Of a stretch of DNA of 64,000 nt, positions 1 to 12,103 are shown in pieces. Position 1 is the stretch's first letter. Every line of letters begins with the position of its first letter. The stretch is taken from NCBI GenBank assembly GCA_963978905.1, contig OZ022260.1, positions 2,469,725 through 2,533,724 on the forward strand, written 5' to 3'. Source of the stretch: Trichostrongylus colubriformis. Taxonomy: Eukaryota; Nematoda; Chromadorea; Rhabditida; Trichostrongylidae. A model generated the notes under the pieces. The model worked only from the letters and a program-made list of their open reading frames with translations. It had not been told where the DNA came from and did not search any database. Made by a program: the position numbers and the translations under genes.

Positions 1-59
1 CAAATGAAGGTAGTATTCATTCAAATAACTGCTTCGACTAACATTCATCCCACACTCAC

Positions 60-159
60 CAGTCCATCCGGCAGTGCATCTACAGCTTATCTTGCCGCTC
101 TTCTGTATACAGCTCCCTTGCTGACATGGATTTTGGGCAGTGCATTCGTCTATTTGGCT
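60..159 (-). CDS. Gene B exon 16: EGF-like repeat (= A exon 30), last exon in the window
   Basis: Encodes QIDECTAQNPCQQGSC with CRCTAGWTG, 100 nt as in gene A, ending in phase 1 at a GTGAGTG donor. The next exon would be to the left of position 1. Confidence 0.88.
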
Positions 160-3100
160 CTGAACACTCAGCTTTATTCATTTTATGCAACAGCAACATC
201 AACATCAACATTATCTTTGGTTTTATTCAAATTACAATATTTGGAGCGGCTATTCACATTTTAGTTCATCATTACCACTACTCTGGTACTATTTAAATAT
301 CAGTTTTTAGTTGCGGTTGTAAATATATTTTATTTCCTTGAATCGTAGCTGTATGTATAGTGACCAACACACTCCGAACCATTTCTCAGTCGCCAGACAG
401 TGTAATATAAAGTCAGTTTGGAACATGGTCGATGACATACATTGTCAATACGCTATTTTAGACTGTTGTCGCTCTCGAGCTGCGTTATAGCTAACGCGAT
501 AGCGACAGTTGCAGCGTACCGTAACGTAGGGCTTGCGAAAACCACATTCACCATCAGTGATGGCTGTGCCGCAGCCTCTGCCCAGTTTTATTTTTTCTTG
601 AACACTTTTCAAACATTTCCTTGGTCGTAGGTCTTTGCACGTTCTCTGCGAAGACTTCTCGAGAGAATGTTACCGTCTTCTTAGTTTTATCTTCTTCTTC
701 TCAGTCTTCTTAGTTGCCTCGATTACTTCCTTAAATTTGACTGCTTTTATTTCTTGGAAGTTGTGATCTCGTGATATACATACTTCTGATCCACTCTACT
801 ACCCCTCCCATCTTACTGCCCCTCACAGGTGCAGTGATGTGATATTGTGTCGTCGTGACATACTCCGCCAGCTCTACGTCATATTGTACATATGAAGACG
901 TTAGTGGTGAAAGAGATCGGAATAGAGCACAATAAAAACGAGAATAGTGTATCAAAAGATTTTTCACCTACTTCACACAGTGGGCCTGTGAATCCTGGCT
1001 TGCAATAGCAGAAATAACCATTCAGCAGTGGCATACAACTACCGCCATTTTGACAAACTACCCTCTTACATGGATCGTTCACCTCTTCGCAAGTGGCTCC
1101 AGTAAATCTGAAATTTGTATAATAGCAACGCTCTCGTTGGTGAGCTGCTCTTTCTGATCACGCTATGTATGACCCTTTTCTTTGGGATCACGAAATTTCA
1201 CAGTAAATTTCGGTTTTAGCCAGCTATAATTACGAACCCAAAGAGCAGAGTACTCTCGACTGGGGAAACCAACCGGCAGTGGAATGTTAGTACTTCAGGT
1301 ATTCTATACTGAGTCCGTGTATTTACCTGTGCACTTTTAGAATCGCTTATTGTGTTCAAAGCGGGCAACAAAAAGCTACGCGCGTATACAGTGATAAGAT
1401 AGTTTAGGCTGCTTTCTCTCACCTAGACCCGCAGCTACAAGTGGGTGGGTCTTTACTGTGCACCACGCAAGTGCCACCATTCCTGCACAAGTATTGATTT
1501 TCAGTAGAAACACAGCTGATATGTGATCGGCATTCCTGACCTACCCAGCCTAAAGAAGAAATGAGGATCATTAACAGATAAGGCATTATTTGGCCGTTAC
1601 TTTGCTGCAAGAGTTTCAAATTATGGAAAAGCACGGGAGTTCTACCTTCTTCACATCGGCATGAATACCCAAGGCTTGTCTGGTTGTCTGGAATGCATTC
1701 TCCATGGGGGCCACAGTTGTGGTTTCGGCACGGATTCCATCGACATTTTCCTACAACTCCATCCACTGCACATGCGCACTCATGCTGTGCCACGCTCGCA
1801 TTGCGACCAATGACAAGGATACACCTGTGATCAGGTTCGCAGGTTGGGCACATATTTGGGTCCTCCACCTCACAGAAATGACTCTTCGAGAAACCTGGAA
1901 CATTCAGTAATTCTTTCCATGATGTATGGTTGAGCTGCATTCATACTCGGCGACGAATCGTTACGATCGGGATTGTCATTACACAGATCTTCGAACGGAT
2001 TCAATACATTCATGCAGGCAGCGCACGTTGCAATATCGATGGTGGCAGTTGTGGGACGTTGAAGATTGCGATCCTTCTGATCCCCTCCCCGAGCACAGAT
2101 TAGCTCAGTTGGCAGATGATGCTTCGCTTCAGGCGTGGGACGCGGTAGATCCAGGCCTGACTACAAATGGATGTATGCGGCACGTCGCACACCGCGGGAA
2201 TGAGATCTGCCATAAAGGTGATCAACGGTGATCAAGTCTTCGTGGACATGAATGTTGTTACGCGACTCAAAGTGACTTGAACGCAGCTTCTGCTCGGAAA
2301 TGTTAATCATGCAGATGCACTCCCTGAGTACCAATGGCTCTATAGTGTCCCAACTAACCGGGATCGCATTGACATTTTGCAACACCGTCTTCTTCCATAC
2401 AGAACCCATGGCCGCAGAATGTATGGCTGCACGAGTCAGGCACACATTGACCGTCTACACTATGAAATCCTGTAATATTACCCGGTTATTCTGATTTAAT
2501 TTGCCATTGTCTACTACTCAGGAACTGTAGAATGGATAGTGAAAATTGGGTCAACCAAGTAGGCACTATCGGTGTACCCTGCTTGTCGTTCTTCGGTCAT
2601 CGAGAATGTTATTTGGGGAGGGATGAAAAACACTGGTTGAATGGATCCAAACTAGGATTGAGATTGCAAACATTTAGCGTCGAATACTTAATAGTCTGTT
2701 CCGAAACTTTGACGACCCAAAGTGAATGCAAGTATCATGTCTCATTATGTAAGGATGCAGGCTCCTACTGAGACAATGAAAACACAACGAAGCATCATCA
2801 ACGAACCTTGCAGGCATTCGCATTGCTTTGCCCCTTCTTTGAAGACACAGCGTCCATTGGTACAATCTCTGAAGGTACAGTTGGCGGTGGAGTTTCCTGA
2901 AAATGTTGACCTTGAAGGCACAGTTCACGATAATATGAGTATCTCTGTTTTATCCACGAGTAGATAGGCCCTTCCACAACGGCAAAGCGTGTGCCATCAC
3001 CCTGGCGCGAGGGTGAGTGCAAAACGCGTCAAGAATCCGTAGGGAGATGGTGGCCACCGACTCAAGATAGCCTACTTCCATCTTTGATTTAGAGTGCGAG

Positions 3101-6100
3101 GTAGCGGTGGCACCTACGTGGATGAGGGGTAACGGCTGGGACACACGAATCTAGGCCGTGACCCTGTGACAACCTGTGGCCTTTGCCCTGTGACATGAAT
3201 AATCCAGACAATTTGACTATACAACGGAATGGACTTACAAGGAAGACAGGATTTACATGAACAAATTGTCTGAATTATTTAAGGCTTAGGTCAAAGGCCA
3301 CAGGCTGTTACAGGGTCACGGCCTAGATTCGTGTGTCCCAACCTACACCCCTTGGATGAGATTATATCGACTGAGATAAAATAGGTTTGGGAAAATTTCC
3401 TTGGTAAAAGCAACCTCATCGAACGACATTATCACTGAAAACTTGTCGTAATGCTTGCTTCTAGAGTGCAGCCTCGTCGAAGTCAAACGTCAGGAACACC
3501 CTATTTTCAAGGTTTTTGAAAGTTTCTTTTAGTTCTTTCTTCACTCATGTGTTCTTCAACATACCGAGAGCCCTTGTGGAGCGCGACGAGGCCCGTGAGT
3601 TTTCGTGAAGTGTGCCTTCAACAGGAACGACAATGAACGTAATTTTAGAAGAAGAAAAGCACCTCAGACACTTATGCTGGCCGATAACCGACAAGGGCAG
3701 ATACGAGCCAAGGAGAAGGACGACTATTTGATCACTGCTCGCAACATGTTCTTCTTAGTCCCGTGAATCGATCCAATTCACAGAGGGACTAGCAAGAAGT
3801 TTATCGTACGCGGTGACCTCACTGGACAATCTTGACGCGCACCATAGGAAACTTATAGTGTTGGTAGATGGCTGCACGTTGTCAGGCGAGTTGGACATGA
3901 TGGACAGAAAATGTGGGCAAAACCGAGGAGCAGTCAGTGGGACAACGGGGAAATTTGCGCTTACCTTCATAGATCACTCCTGACGGATTCGAGCCAACAC
4001 TGGGAATTATGCATTTTGGCGGCTCGTTCGACCATTTTGCTACGAATTTTCCGCCTAAATAAGAAGAAAAAAAATGAAGGATGACTGCAGAACTTTTGCT
4101 AACTAATAGGGATGCGTAGATTTTGCATGGTCCTAAGTTGTAGCTCTTATATGCGTGCGGATGGGAGAACTCGGAGCAATGCTTTGGCCGCATTTCCTGC
4201 GTGTTCGGAGTTCGGAAACCGTAGAAATCATCGAGGCTCGAAATACCGAAGAGAGAATAACGAAGAATAAATAACGAGGAGAAATCAGCCTGAACCCGGG
4301 GGACAGGGATCCAGGATCAGCTGTCACGGTGGTTATGCCTACTGTGCAAGGTATCGCAGCCTTTTCATTCGAACTAACGCAGAAATGGTGCAGGTGGAGG
4401 TGGTACGCTGTACTCAATGCGTTCTTCTCGAATTGGAGCAATGACATGAAAGCGGTGGGTGGCATGCGAAGAACCTTGTTAGGTTACTACGAGAATTCCT
4501 TTTATCACAAAAAGAGGCACACACCGTCGTTTAGTCTCCTGACTGTTGTATACAGTGAAACGGTGTGCTGAACCACGTTCCATACCTTTATTGCATTTAA
4601 TCTGCTTGTCTCCTTTGAGTGAACCTTTTCGGCAACTGAAAGACACTGAAGTTCCGATACGACCTCGATCTCCATCGTCACTGTAATTGGCATGTAACCA
4701 CTCCGGAAGTAGGCCGTCGAGGCTGGGACAGTGAAGACCTGCAAGTAAGAGCGGGTATTCTTAGAACTTTTTTGTCAGGGTGCAAGAGAATATGGGCCAC
4801 GATACAGAATAATAGTTTCGGATATGCCCTATTTCTGATCTTGAGGCCCCACGGTATATGAATTTCGTGGTACTCACTCACGCAAACTGGTTTTGACAGC
4901 CAGTGCTTCCCATGTCCGCACACAATTTCTTCAGAACCGATCATAACTTTTTTCGAATCCTTGCAGGAAACCCTCCCGCGTGAGAGCGGTAAAGCAGTGC
5001 CGGCGTGATACCACAAATCTGGGTCACTCAAATTCTTTGAGCATGGTTCTGAAAAACCAACACATTTGCTTTTGTTAAGTGCCTTAGTGATAACATGTAC
5101 GGACAGTCCACGAATTCAAGGATACCTTGCTGAATCTTCGAGGACGTACGTTGCGATAGTTAAAATAGTCGATATGCATTTTGAAGCGGAAGAATCTTGG
5201 ATACCTAATAAGTTGCATCTTTTTGCGCTGCCACAATACGCCGTCATCATCTTACATACATTCGAAACCGTGCTGGTCACCCCCACTTTGGTTTCTATTC
5301 GGTGTACCGAGCCGAAAAGACGTGGATGTTCGGGTTCGAGCGGGGTAGCGCTACGATGAAATGAGCAAGCTAGTATTCAAGAAGCTAATGCACCGAGAAG
5401 ATATGACGACTAGTCAGATTATCGCAAGATGTGTCTTTGGACCTTCAAGGAGAGCGCACTACGGAAAAGCTGTTCTCACGCGCATGGAGTTTACAAAGAA
5501 CTGGACTGTGAGTGGGTCTCTCGCACGAACGGTGCTTTAACTAATCGTCACAGAGAATGTGTTTCTTTATTACCCATGTATTTTTCTTGTATTTGCCCGA
5601 TGAGGCACGCAAGCAAATTTTCACGCAAAAGGGAGAACTCGTCCGGAATACAACACCACAAAGTCTTGGCCAGGCGGTCGGAACCTCCGAGCAAGTGTCC
5701 ACCCCAACGTCCGCCGCGGTCGGAGACGCATTGTAGAAAGGGAAATTTGAGTGAACAGTCAGTCCCACTCTTCGTTTCCAACCGCAATGGATGTCGAGTA
5801 GGGGCTTTCACTCGGGGCCCCATCCACTTGGCCGGGATTTTAGGGAGCTGTATCTCAGCCGAGTTCTGATTTCTATTCGCGTGAAATTTTGCATGCAGCC
5901 CTAGTTAGGCAAACACAACATAAATATAGGGAAACGAGGAAACGCATTTCAACGTAGACGATTCTTTCACGACTATGTTTCATTTAGCCTGTTTCGTTCT
6001 GTCTAAGTGCGAAAACAGGACTGAAAACCCGATCGGATGGAACGCATCAGAATAGCCTTGTCTCCTCCATACGTGTTTATGGACGTCGGTTGCGTATAAT

Positions 6101-9100
6101 TTGTGATAAGTTTAGCCTGATCTTAGCTAAGCAGCTATTTTTGAACGTAACATCTTCTTGGGCTTTTTTATGAGTAAATGAGTAATACTGACTTCGAGGA
6201 TTTAACGTAGGCTGCTCACCTTGATTAGGATCTTTATCAACGGACCATTGGCCTAGCAGACATGTCGCCGCGAATTCCGCGTACATACCTTTTCCAGAAC
6301 TTGCGAACGTGCCACAAAGTAGTCGAAGTACCTCGTTGTGCCTAAATACGAAGTATGACCTCTTACCAATCAATGTGTCGTAGTCTAAGATGTACTCTCA
6401 GCATTCCTCAGGTATTTCCGTGATACCTGTAGTAAGGCTTCTTATCCACTGTGATCCAGTGTTTTTTGAGGTGAAGCTGTTCCGAGGCACACATCTTCCC
6501 TGATGCGATGCGAATATGTGTGTTTTATCTCATTAAAAATCCTTCACAGTAACACTTACAGATACATGAAACATTCTGTATGAGGAAGCTACTATCCACA
6601 CTAGATTGCCCAATATAAAGCTCCTTTCCAGCGGGACACTCACAAGTGTAGCCGCCCACATGGTTCACACATGTCGCATCAGGATCGCAGAGATCAAAAT
6701 GACTTGCACATTCGTCAATGTCTGAAAGGAATAGGTCTGTGATCCTCAGGTGGGTGAGTTCGAGCTTGTGGATCTACGAGCGTGACTCCCACGCCCGTGA
6801 TGACTGCGCTGCTTGGGGCTCTATAAAGATGGATGGACCACTTACCCTTACAAGTGTGAAGGACACCTGTAGAATGCATTTCGTATCCCGGATCACAGTC
6901 ACATGTGTAGCCGGGCTTTAATTTGACGACGCGCCCATTTTGGCAAGCGTTTTTGTGGACTGGTGTTTCTAAAGCGGCTATATTTATAAAACAAACGGAA
7001 GATTAGCACAGAAAATGTGCACTTTCAAAACAGAGGGCTCCTTCTCTGACCGATGCTCTGTCCTACTTAACCGGGATATCATGAGTTTTTCCACAAGCAG
7101 AATTGTTTACCACATATAATGGCCACTACTTAATTTTTCGTAATCAAGATTGGGCGAACATTGGCATATGTAGCAATGCTTTAAGCACACGCCATCCATC
7201 CGATCATACGCTTCATTTTTGTGGTAGCCGGGGTATCAGCTTCTATGACCTTTGCAACACATAGAAAAGACGTACCTATGCAGGTAGAGTTGTAGGACGA
7301 CCAAGTACCTCTTGAGCACCGTGGCACTGTGTTGACAGTAAAACCAACCGAACAGGTAACCACTGCATTCTCACCGTCTTCGTAAAACTCCCTTTCAAAA
7401 TGACCATATTGCACGGGATACGATCGACAAATCGGTACTTTAAATAGCGCGGAATACATTGAGTAGAACGCTGCAGCTCGAGAAAAGGCCTACCTTTGAA
7501 TGCAAAGTTGTAATCCCACCAGCGATAGGAGGTACCTTGTTCATCCATGGCACATACTCGGAATGGATTTGTTGGCAGCGACCATTCAGGAGCCACGTAC
7601 TTGGCATGGGAAAGAGGTTCAAGTGATGGATTTCCGTCGAGAATCGCGCCAAAATGTGTTTTCTCCGCTAACGGACACGTCTGAGCTGAAATATGCTTGC
7701 TGTTTGCGTCGGTTCAGTAATCAATAGCCATTTTTTGAGCAAACGGAGTGTGCCTGAAAAGGAACTGTGTAGAAATCGACCTGTACAGCTTGGCATTGGA
7801 GTCCATTTGCCATTTATGCACGTGGTCATCGAGATATGTCCCGGTAATCGACCAGAATCGCATCCGTAGTGCAGCACAGTGCCATTGTGGTAGAGGTCTC
7901 CTTTACGGGATGAATTCACATTCAACACATAGCCATTGTGGATAACAGGAAGAGGGCAGAAAATCGCTTGGCTGTCTGAAATACTCGCCGACTTACTTGA
8001 CACGCTTCGATATGAAGTGTAAAAATCAAAAATTTCTATTTTCTGTCAGTTTCATGTCTTGTTCCTGCTGGGCTTAACTCAAATCAACGAACAACTCAAA
8101 CCAACATATTCATAACTAAAAGAATATTTATTTCAACGCCCACTTTGGTCATTCTTCGGACGTTGCCCAAGTGAAGCATTAAATGAATACATTAAAAGGG
8201 CAAATGGCGGTGAACATGGTGGTGAGGAGGCACATAGTCGACAACGAGCGGCATCAAGTGATAACAAGCGGTGCTCGGCGAGTGAGTTCATGCGATAACG
8301 TGTAACCGGAAAGAAGAGAGGCTTTACTCGCCAAGAGGTATGGCGTTGTCGATAATGAGCGACAACAGCAAGATCGGTGGCGAGCGACAGTGGGCGACAG
8401 CAAGGAAAAACAGGAGATGGTCAACGATCGCATATTAGATGTAGCCTGCAACTGCGCTTCCAAAGAAAAAGTGATATCGGAGGATAACAATGTATGTTTC
8501 CAAAAAGTTAACCGTGGGACGTCATTATCGTTTCATATTCGAAGACCACTGACTCACGTTTACTGTAGTGATTTAGCGAGAGTCCCTTGGAGGTACTCTT
8601 GTTCTGAGGAACAGTGCGCGCGATTTCTTGGCGGTCGTTCTGAGAAGACAGTGAGTGTTCTCGGGGGAATGGGGGGGGAGGGGGCTTCACGCTCGGGGTG
8701 CGAGTGCATTGGAGGGTAAAGAAGCTGTGGGTGACAAGTAACACATGATGGCAAATAATTGTGGTCAAGGATCCTACCTCATCAACTTCGACTGACACTG
8801 CGAAATACCGTCCTCATTATAACTCTTGCCCGTTCAAAACGGTCCCCTTAAAGTAGTAGACATTGTTGGACCGTGTATGAAAAGAAAGTTGAAGTGTTTA
8901 GTTATATAAAAGTGAAGAAACGTTCGAAAATACGGGAAATAAGACCCTCTCCCACACTGATCGCGTGTCCAGCCACGATGAAAAAAGGGGCGAGCTACAT
9001 CAAAACGGGTAGCAGCTGGTGGAGAGGCACCTTCCCCTGAGCTCAAAGACGCTCCCCGTGAATTTTGCCACTCTAGTTTACATCTTAGTGACTCACTCTG

Positions 9101-12051
9101 AAAACTTTTATCACTCATAGTACCGCTAATACCGTTTTTAACTATTCCAGTCACTTCATGTTCACCTAAGAGGACAGAGGGTTGGACAGAATGACAGATT
9201 AGACCGATTATACGCCCACATTCCGCTTCTTTCCGCTTCCGCGACTTTTGGGCTTTGGTTGAAGGCACAATGCGCGATATTGTATTGCCACGTATTGTCC
9301 TGAGGCAAGTAGATCCTCGTTGGATGACTGCTCAGGCTGCACTTTTGTTGCGGCTGCAAGGTGCACCACACGGTCGTGGTTGGGTGGGCGTGGTTTGGCT
9401 GTGCATAAGCAGGCAGAGCACCGTGAGGGTGCACCGTGCAGCCGTAACAAAGGTGCAGCCTAAGCAGTTATCCAGAAACCTAATTACTCAAAGAAGGTGC
9501 GCCACTATCGTATTATCGCGTGGTGTGACTTCAACTCGGCTCTTTGCTTCTTCACCCAAATCGCAATTCTAACTTGCCCGACCTATCCATCAGATGGGTC
9601 GACCTGCTCTCGGAACAGTTAATCCTTAGCTAACATGTCAGGCTGCACCTTTTTCGCTTCGCCACAGTGCGCTATCACGGCGCTACACGTGCTCGAATCC
9701 ATTCCAACGTCACCTACTTGAGCTCCCTTATTGGTCAACTGAGCACAATGGGTGGCATCAGGGTGGGGTTTGAGGAGATGTATAAGTTGCCCAACCTCTC
9801 CTGGCTGCAACTCATTTATGGGCACCCACTAACCACTCTTGACTTGTCCTACCTCTCCTGGCAAATTCCTGAGTTTTCCGACCTCTGAAACGCAAGTTCT
9901 GCTCGCGGTGTCCGGAGCTAGACTTAGTTCTCATGTGGACAGTCCCTAACCACTACTGACTTGCTCGACCTCTCCAAGCCCATTCCTGAGTTTATCGATC
10001 TTTGGAATCCTAACGTGGACTTAAATTTGAGCACCGGCCATTCCCGCACAAGCCCCACTACGGTAGGCAAGGTTCTATTCTTATGTGTTCCGTACACCTT
10101 GGTCAGCCCTATCTACTACTAACTTTTGCCCAACCTCTCTAGGCTGCAGTCGAGTTAAGAATGGATTATGCGACAAACAGAGAGACAAACACACACACAA
10201 ACGAACAAAGACACCAATCTCTTGGTTTATGTTCATGTAATAGACACAGAAAAGTAGTTGGAAGAATTCCAAATGTAAGAAATCGAAGGAACGCTCCTAG
10301 CTGATCAGAATGTTACATCGAAAAGGATTGCAAAAGGTGAGTTTGTTCTCTGTCATCCAGTATTTATGTTTATTCGCCTAATAAGGGCCGCATGCAAAAT
10401 TCTACGCGATAAAGTGAGTGTCCGGCTAACGTAAGATATATGTAGCTGCTCAAAGCTGCGGGCGAGGGGAGGGGCGGGCACTTACTCTGAGGTATCACCC
10501 CCTTCCGGCCGCCACTTTGAGGAGCTGCAGCCTAGCCGGATCCTTTGAACATGCGCTAATCAACTTGCGTCATCACAGACTAGCAGGGAAGGGAAGCAAA
10601 GATATGGAAAGAATTGAGTCTTCGAAGTTGACAAATTTCACGCAGTCGGCGGAATCGCCCCTTACTATTGCGCAGTGGTACCATTAACTCTGGATGAGCT
10701 TCCCTCTTCCTTCAGGCCAACTTATGCTTGCCGGGTGCGCAGTGCTGCCACAGAACTACACAGAAAGTTTTTCAGACTTGCGGAGGTGATTTCCAGTTAT
10801 TATTTCCTTTTCTAATTTGTTGATTGTTTATCAATCAATTATTCAAGATTTTGTAGAATAAGCTTGCTTTGTTCATAAAGTTATCATCAACTAATTGACT
10901 ATTAAGAGAACAGATAAACTCAAAAAACCGCTGTTCTTAAAAGAATCGTCCACGGAAAATGCGCTTTCGTGTTACCCATACGTTTATTTTGCATTTGCCT
11001 AATGTTGGCCTCATGCAAAATTTTACGCGAAAAAATGCGAATCTGGCTGAGATACAGCACCACAAAGTGCGGTCCCAGTGGGCGGATCCTAAAAGTAAAA
11101 GCCTCGTCCCGTGGTCCGCCGCCGTTGGGAACGGAGAGTGGGACTGTTTACGAAACTTTCTGCTCCTACAATGCGTCTCCGACCACGGCGGACGACGGAA
11201 CGAGGCTTTTCTCTTAGGCCCCGCCCACTGGGACCGCACTTTGTGGTGCTGAATCTCAGCCAGATTCGCATTTTTTCGCGTGAAATTTTGCATGAGGCCC
11301 ACATTAGGCAAATACAACCTAAACGTATGGGTAACACGAAATCTCATTTTCCGTGGACGATTCCTTCAAGCTCTATTCATATTTTGCCACTCGATAGCAA
11401 TTGTGCTCGCATCGCCGGGTATGACCGAGCTCCAAAGAGCCAATGAAACAGGGCGAACGGGTTTCTTGCTAATTCTTTAGATGACTCCCAACAAATATGG
11501 TAAAGAGACAGGCCAATAACATGAAAGGGTAGAGTACTCAACCCTTCTTGAGACACACTATGATGCATTTCACTCCATTCACAGTGTGGCTTATGCAGTC
11601 AGTGTGGGGCCTAGTCAGCCAAACAATAAAAAAAGGCAGCTTTATAACATCCCAAACGAATATGGTTCAGATTCAGCGGTGAGTAAGGGAGCAGAAATTC
11701 GAGTGGCCTGGTTGCGCACTGACATGGGGATGACTCTTCTCGGCACAAGCGCTGTAGGGGCGCACCTCGCCATTACATATACCGCTTCTGTCCGAAGGCT
11801 GGACACCTGATTTCTCTGAAATGTTTGTCAGCGACTACTATGAACAGACATTGCAATCAACACAGCAGACCTTAACGAGGTGAGACAAAAATGACAAATA
11901 TACCAACTAGTTAATGCAGAATTCAGTAATCACCTGGATCTCCGAGCTTACATGTAAGATTGACGTCACCGATAGACCAGTTGTAAGGGTGAGAAGCCGA
12001 GTCGGCCAGCACCTGCCAGCTCGAGCAGAGCAGGACCACGAAGGCTCGCAT
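60..12051 (-). CDS. Gene B: tandem paralogue of gene A, shortened head, 3' part beyond the window
   Basis: Sixteen exons are visible: 12051-11934, 7975-7781, 7685-7494, 7437-7276, 6968-6846, 6721-6560, 6384-6220, 5048-4878, 4738-4586, 4054-3965, 2896-2807, 2469-2359, 1894-1646, 1549-1423, 1107-972 and 159-60. They encode about 781 residues with no internal stop and matching phases, so the gene looks functional. Ten exon lengths in a row are identical or nearly so to gene A. Module order in the window is signal peptide, CCPs, EGF, calcium-binding EGF, CCPs, EGFs. Relative to A it lacks exons 2-11 (lectin, LDLa, CUBs, first CCP) and 21-24 (Eph-like segment and CCP). The last visible exon ends in phase 1 at a normal donor, so the gene continues off the left edge. 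Confidence 0.87.
972..1894 (-). CDS. Gene B exons 13-15: four EGF-like repeats (= A exons 27-29)
   Basis: Exons are 1894-1646, 1549-1423 and 1107-972, identical in length to A. Motifs are CPTCEPDHRC, CGPHGECIPD, CRNGGTCVVH, CSCGSRF, CQNGGSC and CYCKPGFTG. Phases are 1-1, 1-2 and 2-0. Confidence 0.9.
2359..2896 (-). CDS. Gene B exons 11-12: EGF-like repeats (= A exons 25-26)
   Basis: Exon 2896-2807 encodes NCTFRDCTNGRC with CECLQG; exon 2469-2359 encodes QCVPDSCSHTFCGHGFC with CQCDPG. Both are phase 1-1. The preceding exon is the homologue of A exon 20, so four A exons are skipped here. Confidence 0.88.
2915..3138. repeat. GGCACAGTTCACGATAAT repeat, copy in gene B
   Basis: Homologous in the same order to the reverse complement of 14230-14459: AAGGCACAGTTCACGATAAT, GCAAAGCGTGTGCCATCA, GGCGCGAGGGTG and CCTCATCCACGTAGG equivalents. 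Its far end is interrupted by the element at 3139-3345. Confidence 0.65.
3139..3345. mobile_element. Inverted-repeat element, about 205 nt, in gene B
   Basis: The ends GGACACACGAATCTAGGCCG and CGGCCTAGATTCGTGTGTCC are exact inverted repeats, followed by GTGACCCTGT on both arms; homology of the arms extends inward through CCTGTGGCCTTTG. It lies in the gene B intron that corresponds to the missing exons 21-24, and abuts the repeat at 2915-3138. Confidence 0.75.
3965..6384 (-). CDS. Gene B exons 7-10: CCP modules (= A exons 17-20)
   Basis: Exons are 6384-6220, 5048-4878, 4738-4586 and 4054-3965. Motifs include YFVFRHNEVLRLLCG with AATCLLGQWS, EPCSKN with VSCKDSKK, HCPSLDG with FSCRKGSL, and KWSNEPPKC. 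The first exon uses a good TCTTAG acceptor and is longer than the equivalent in A. The last ends in phase 1 and joins in frame to the EGF exon at 2896. The 1.2-kb intron after EGF-like exon 6 and CCP exon 7 includes a fold-back element at about 5547-5973. Confidence 0.87.
5547..5973. mobile_element. Fold-back element copy in gene B
   Basis: Both arms are recognisable (TTACCCATGTATTT, TTGCCCGATGAGG at left; GCATGCAGCCCTAGTTAGGC, GTAGACGATTC at right). It lies between the gene B CCP exons at 6220 and 5048. Confidence 0.7.
6560..6968 (-). CDS. Gene B exons 5-6: EGF and calcium-binding EGF (= A exons 15-16)
   Basis: Exons are 6968-6846 and 6721-6560. Signatures are ACQNG, GYTCDCDPGYEM, then DIDECAS, TCVNHVGGYTCECPAG. 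Lengths of 123 and 162 nt match gene A. Confidence 0.9.
7276..7975 (-). CDS. Gene B exons 2-4: CCP modules (= A exons 12-14)
   Basis: Exons are 7975-7781, 7685-7494 and 7437-7276. They encode FCPLPVIHNGY, LHYGCDSG, TTCINGKW; TCPLAEK, FRVCAMDEQG, YRWWDY; and PICRSYP, VTCSVGF, STCIG. Lengths are identical to gene A. The acceptor of the third exon is TTTAAAG where A has TTTACAG. Confidence 0.9.
10365..10560. repeat. Degenerate fold-back fragment
   Basis: Contains TTTATGTTTATTCGCCTAAT and AGGGCCGCATGCAAAATTC plus a diverged GC-rich arm (GCCGCCACTTTGAGGAGCTG). Only one recognisable outer arm remains. Confidence 0.5.
10943..11371. mobile_element. Fold-back inverted-repeat element, best-preserved copy
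   Basis: Two arms of about 200 nt, in opposite orientation and nearly identical, begin GAATCGTCCACGGAAAAT and end with its complement. Landmarks are GTTACCCATA, TTTGCCTAAT and GCATGCAAA followed by CACGCG-type motifs. The arms would form a long hairpin. No transposase is encoded, so it is a non-autonomous element. It lies in intron 1 of gene B. Confidence 0.8.
11934..12051 (-). CDS. Gene B exon 1: signal peptide
   Basis: The exon starts MRAFVVLLCSSWQVLADS and is 118 nt, exactly the size of gene A exon 1. It ends DP plus a phase-1 G at a GTGATT donor. The next coding exon found downstream is the CCP exon at 7975, also phase 1, giving an in-frame short head. The 3.96-kb intron is filled with repeats, and I found no lectin-like sequence in it. 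Confidence 0.88.
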
Positions 12052-12103
12052 ATGAGATGATCCGCTGGTCTGCACGAAGGAAATAAATGTTACCGATGGT
12101 CAC

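Larger units (their letters stand above)
7976..11933. other. Gene B intron 1 (3.96 kb)
   Basis: The position where gene A has ten exons of lectin, LDLa and CUB. Here it holds the fold-back elements 10943-11371 and 10365-10560 and, at about 9250-9480, a diverged inverted pair (CTGCACTTTTGTTGCGGCTG and its near-complement). No lectin, LDLa or CUB motif was found on either strand. Confidence 0.6.

Noticed and set aside
2100..2180. tRNA-like TAGCTCAGTTGG (A box) on the plus strand
   Set aside because: No matching B box or cloverleaf could be drawn downstream; the region looks repeat-derived.
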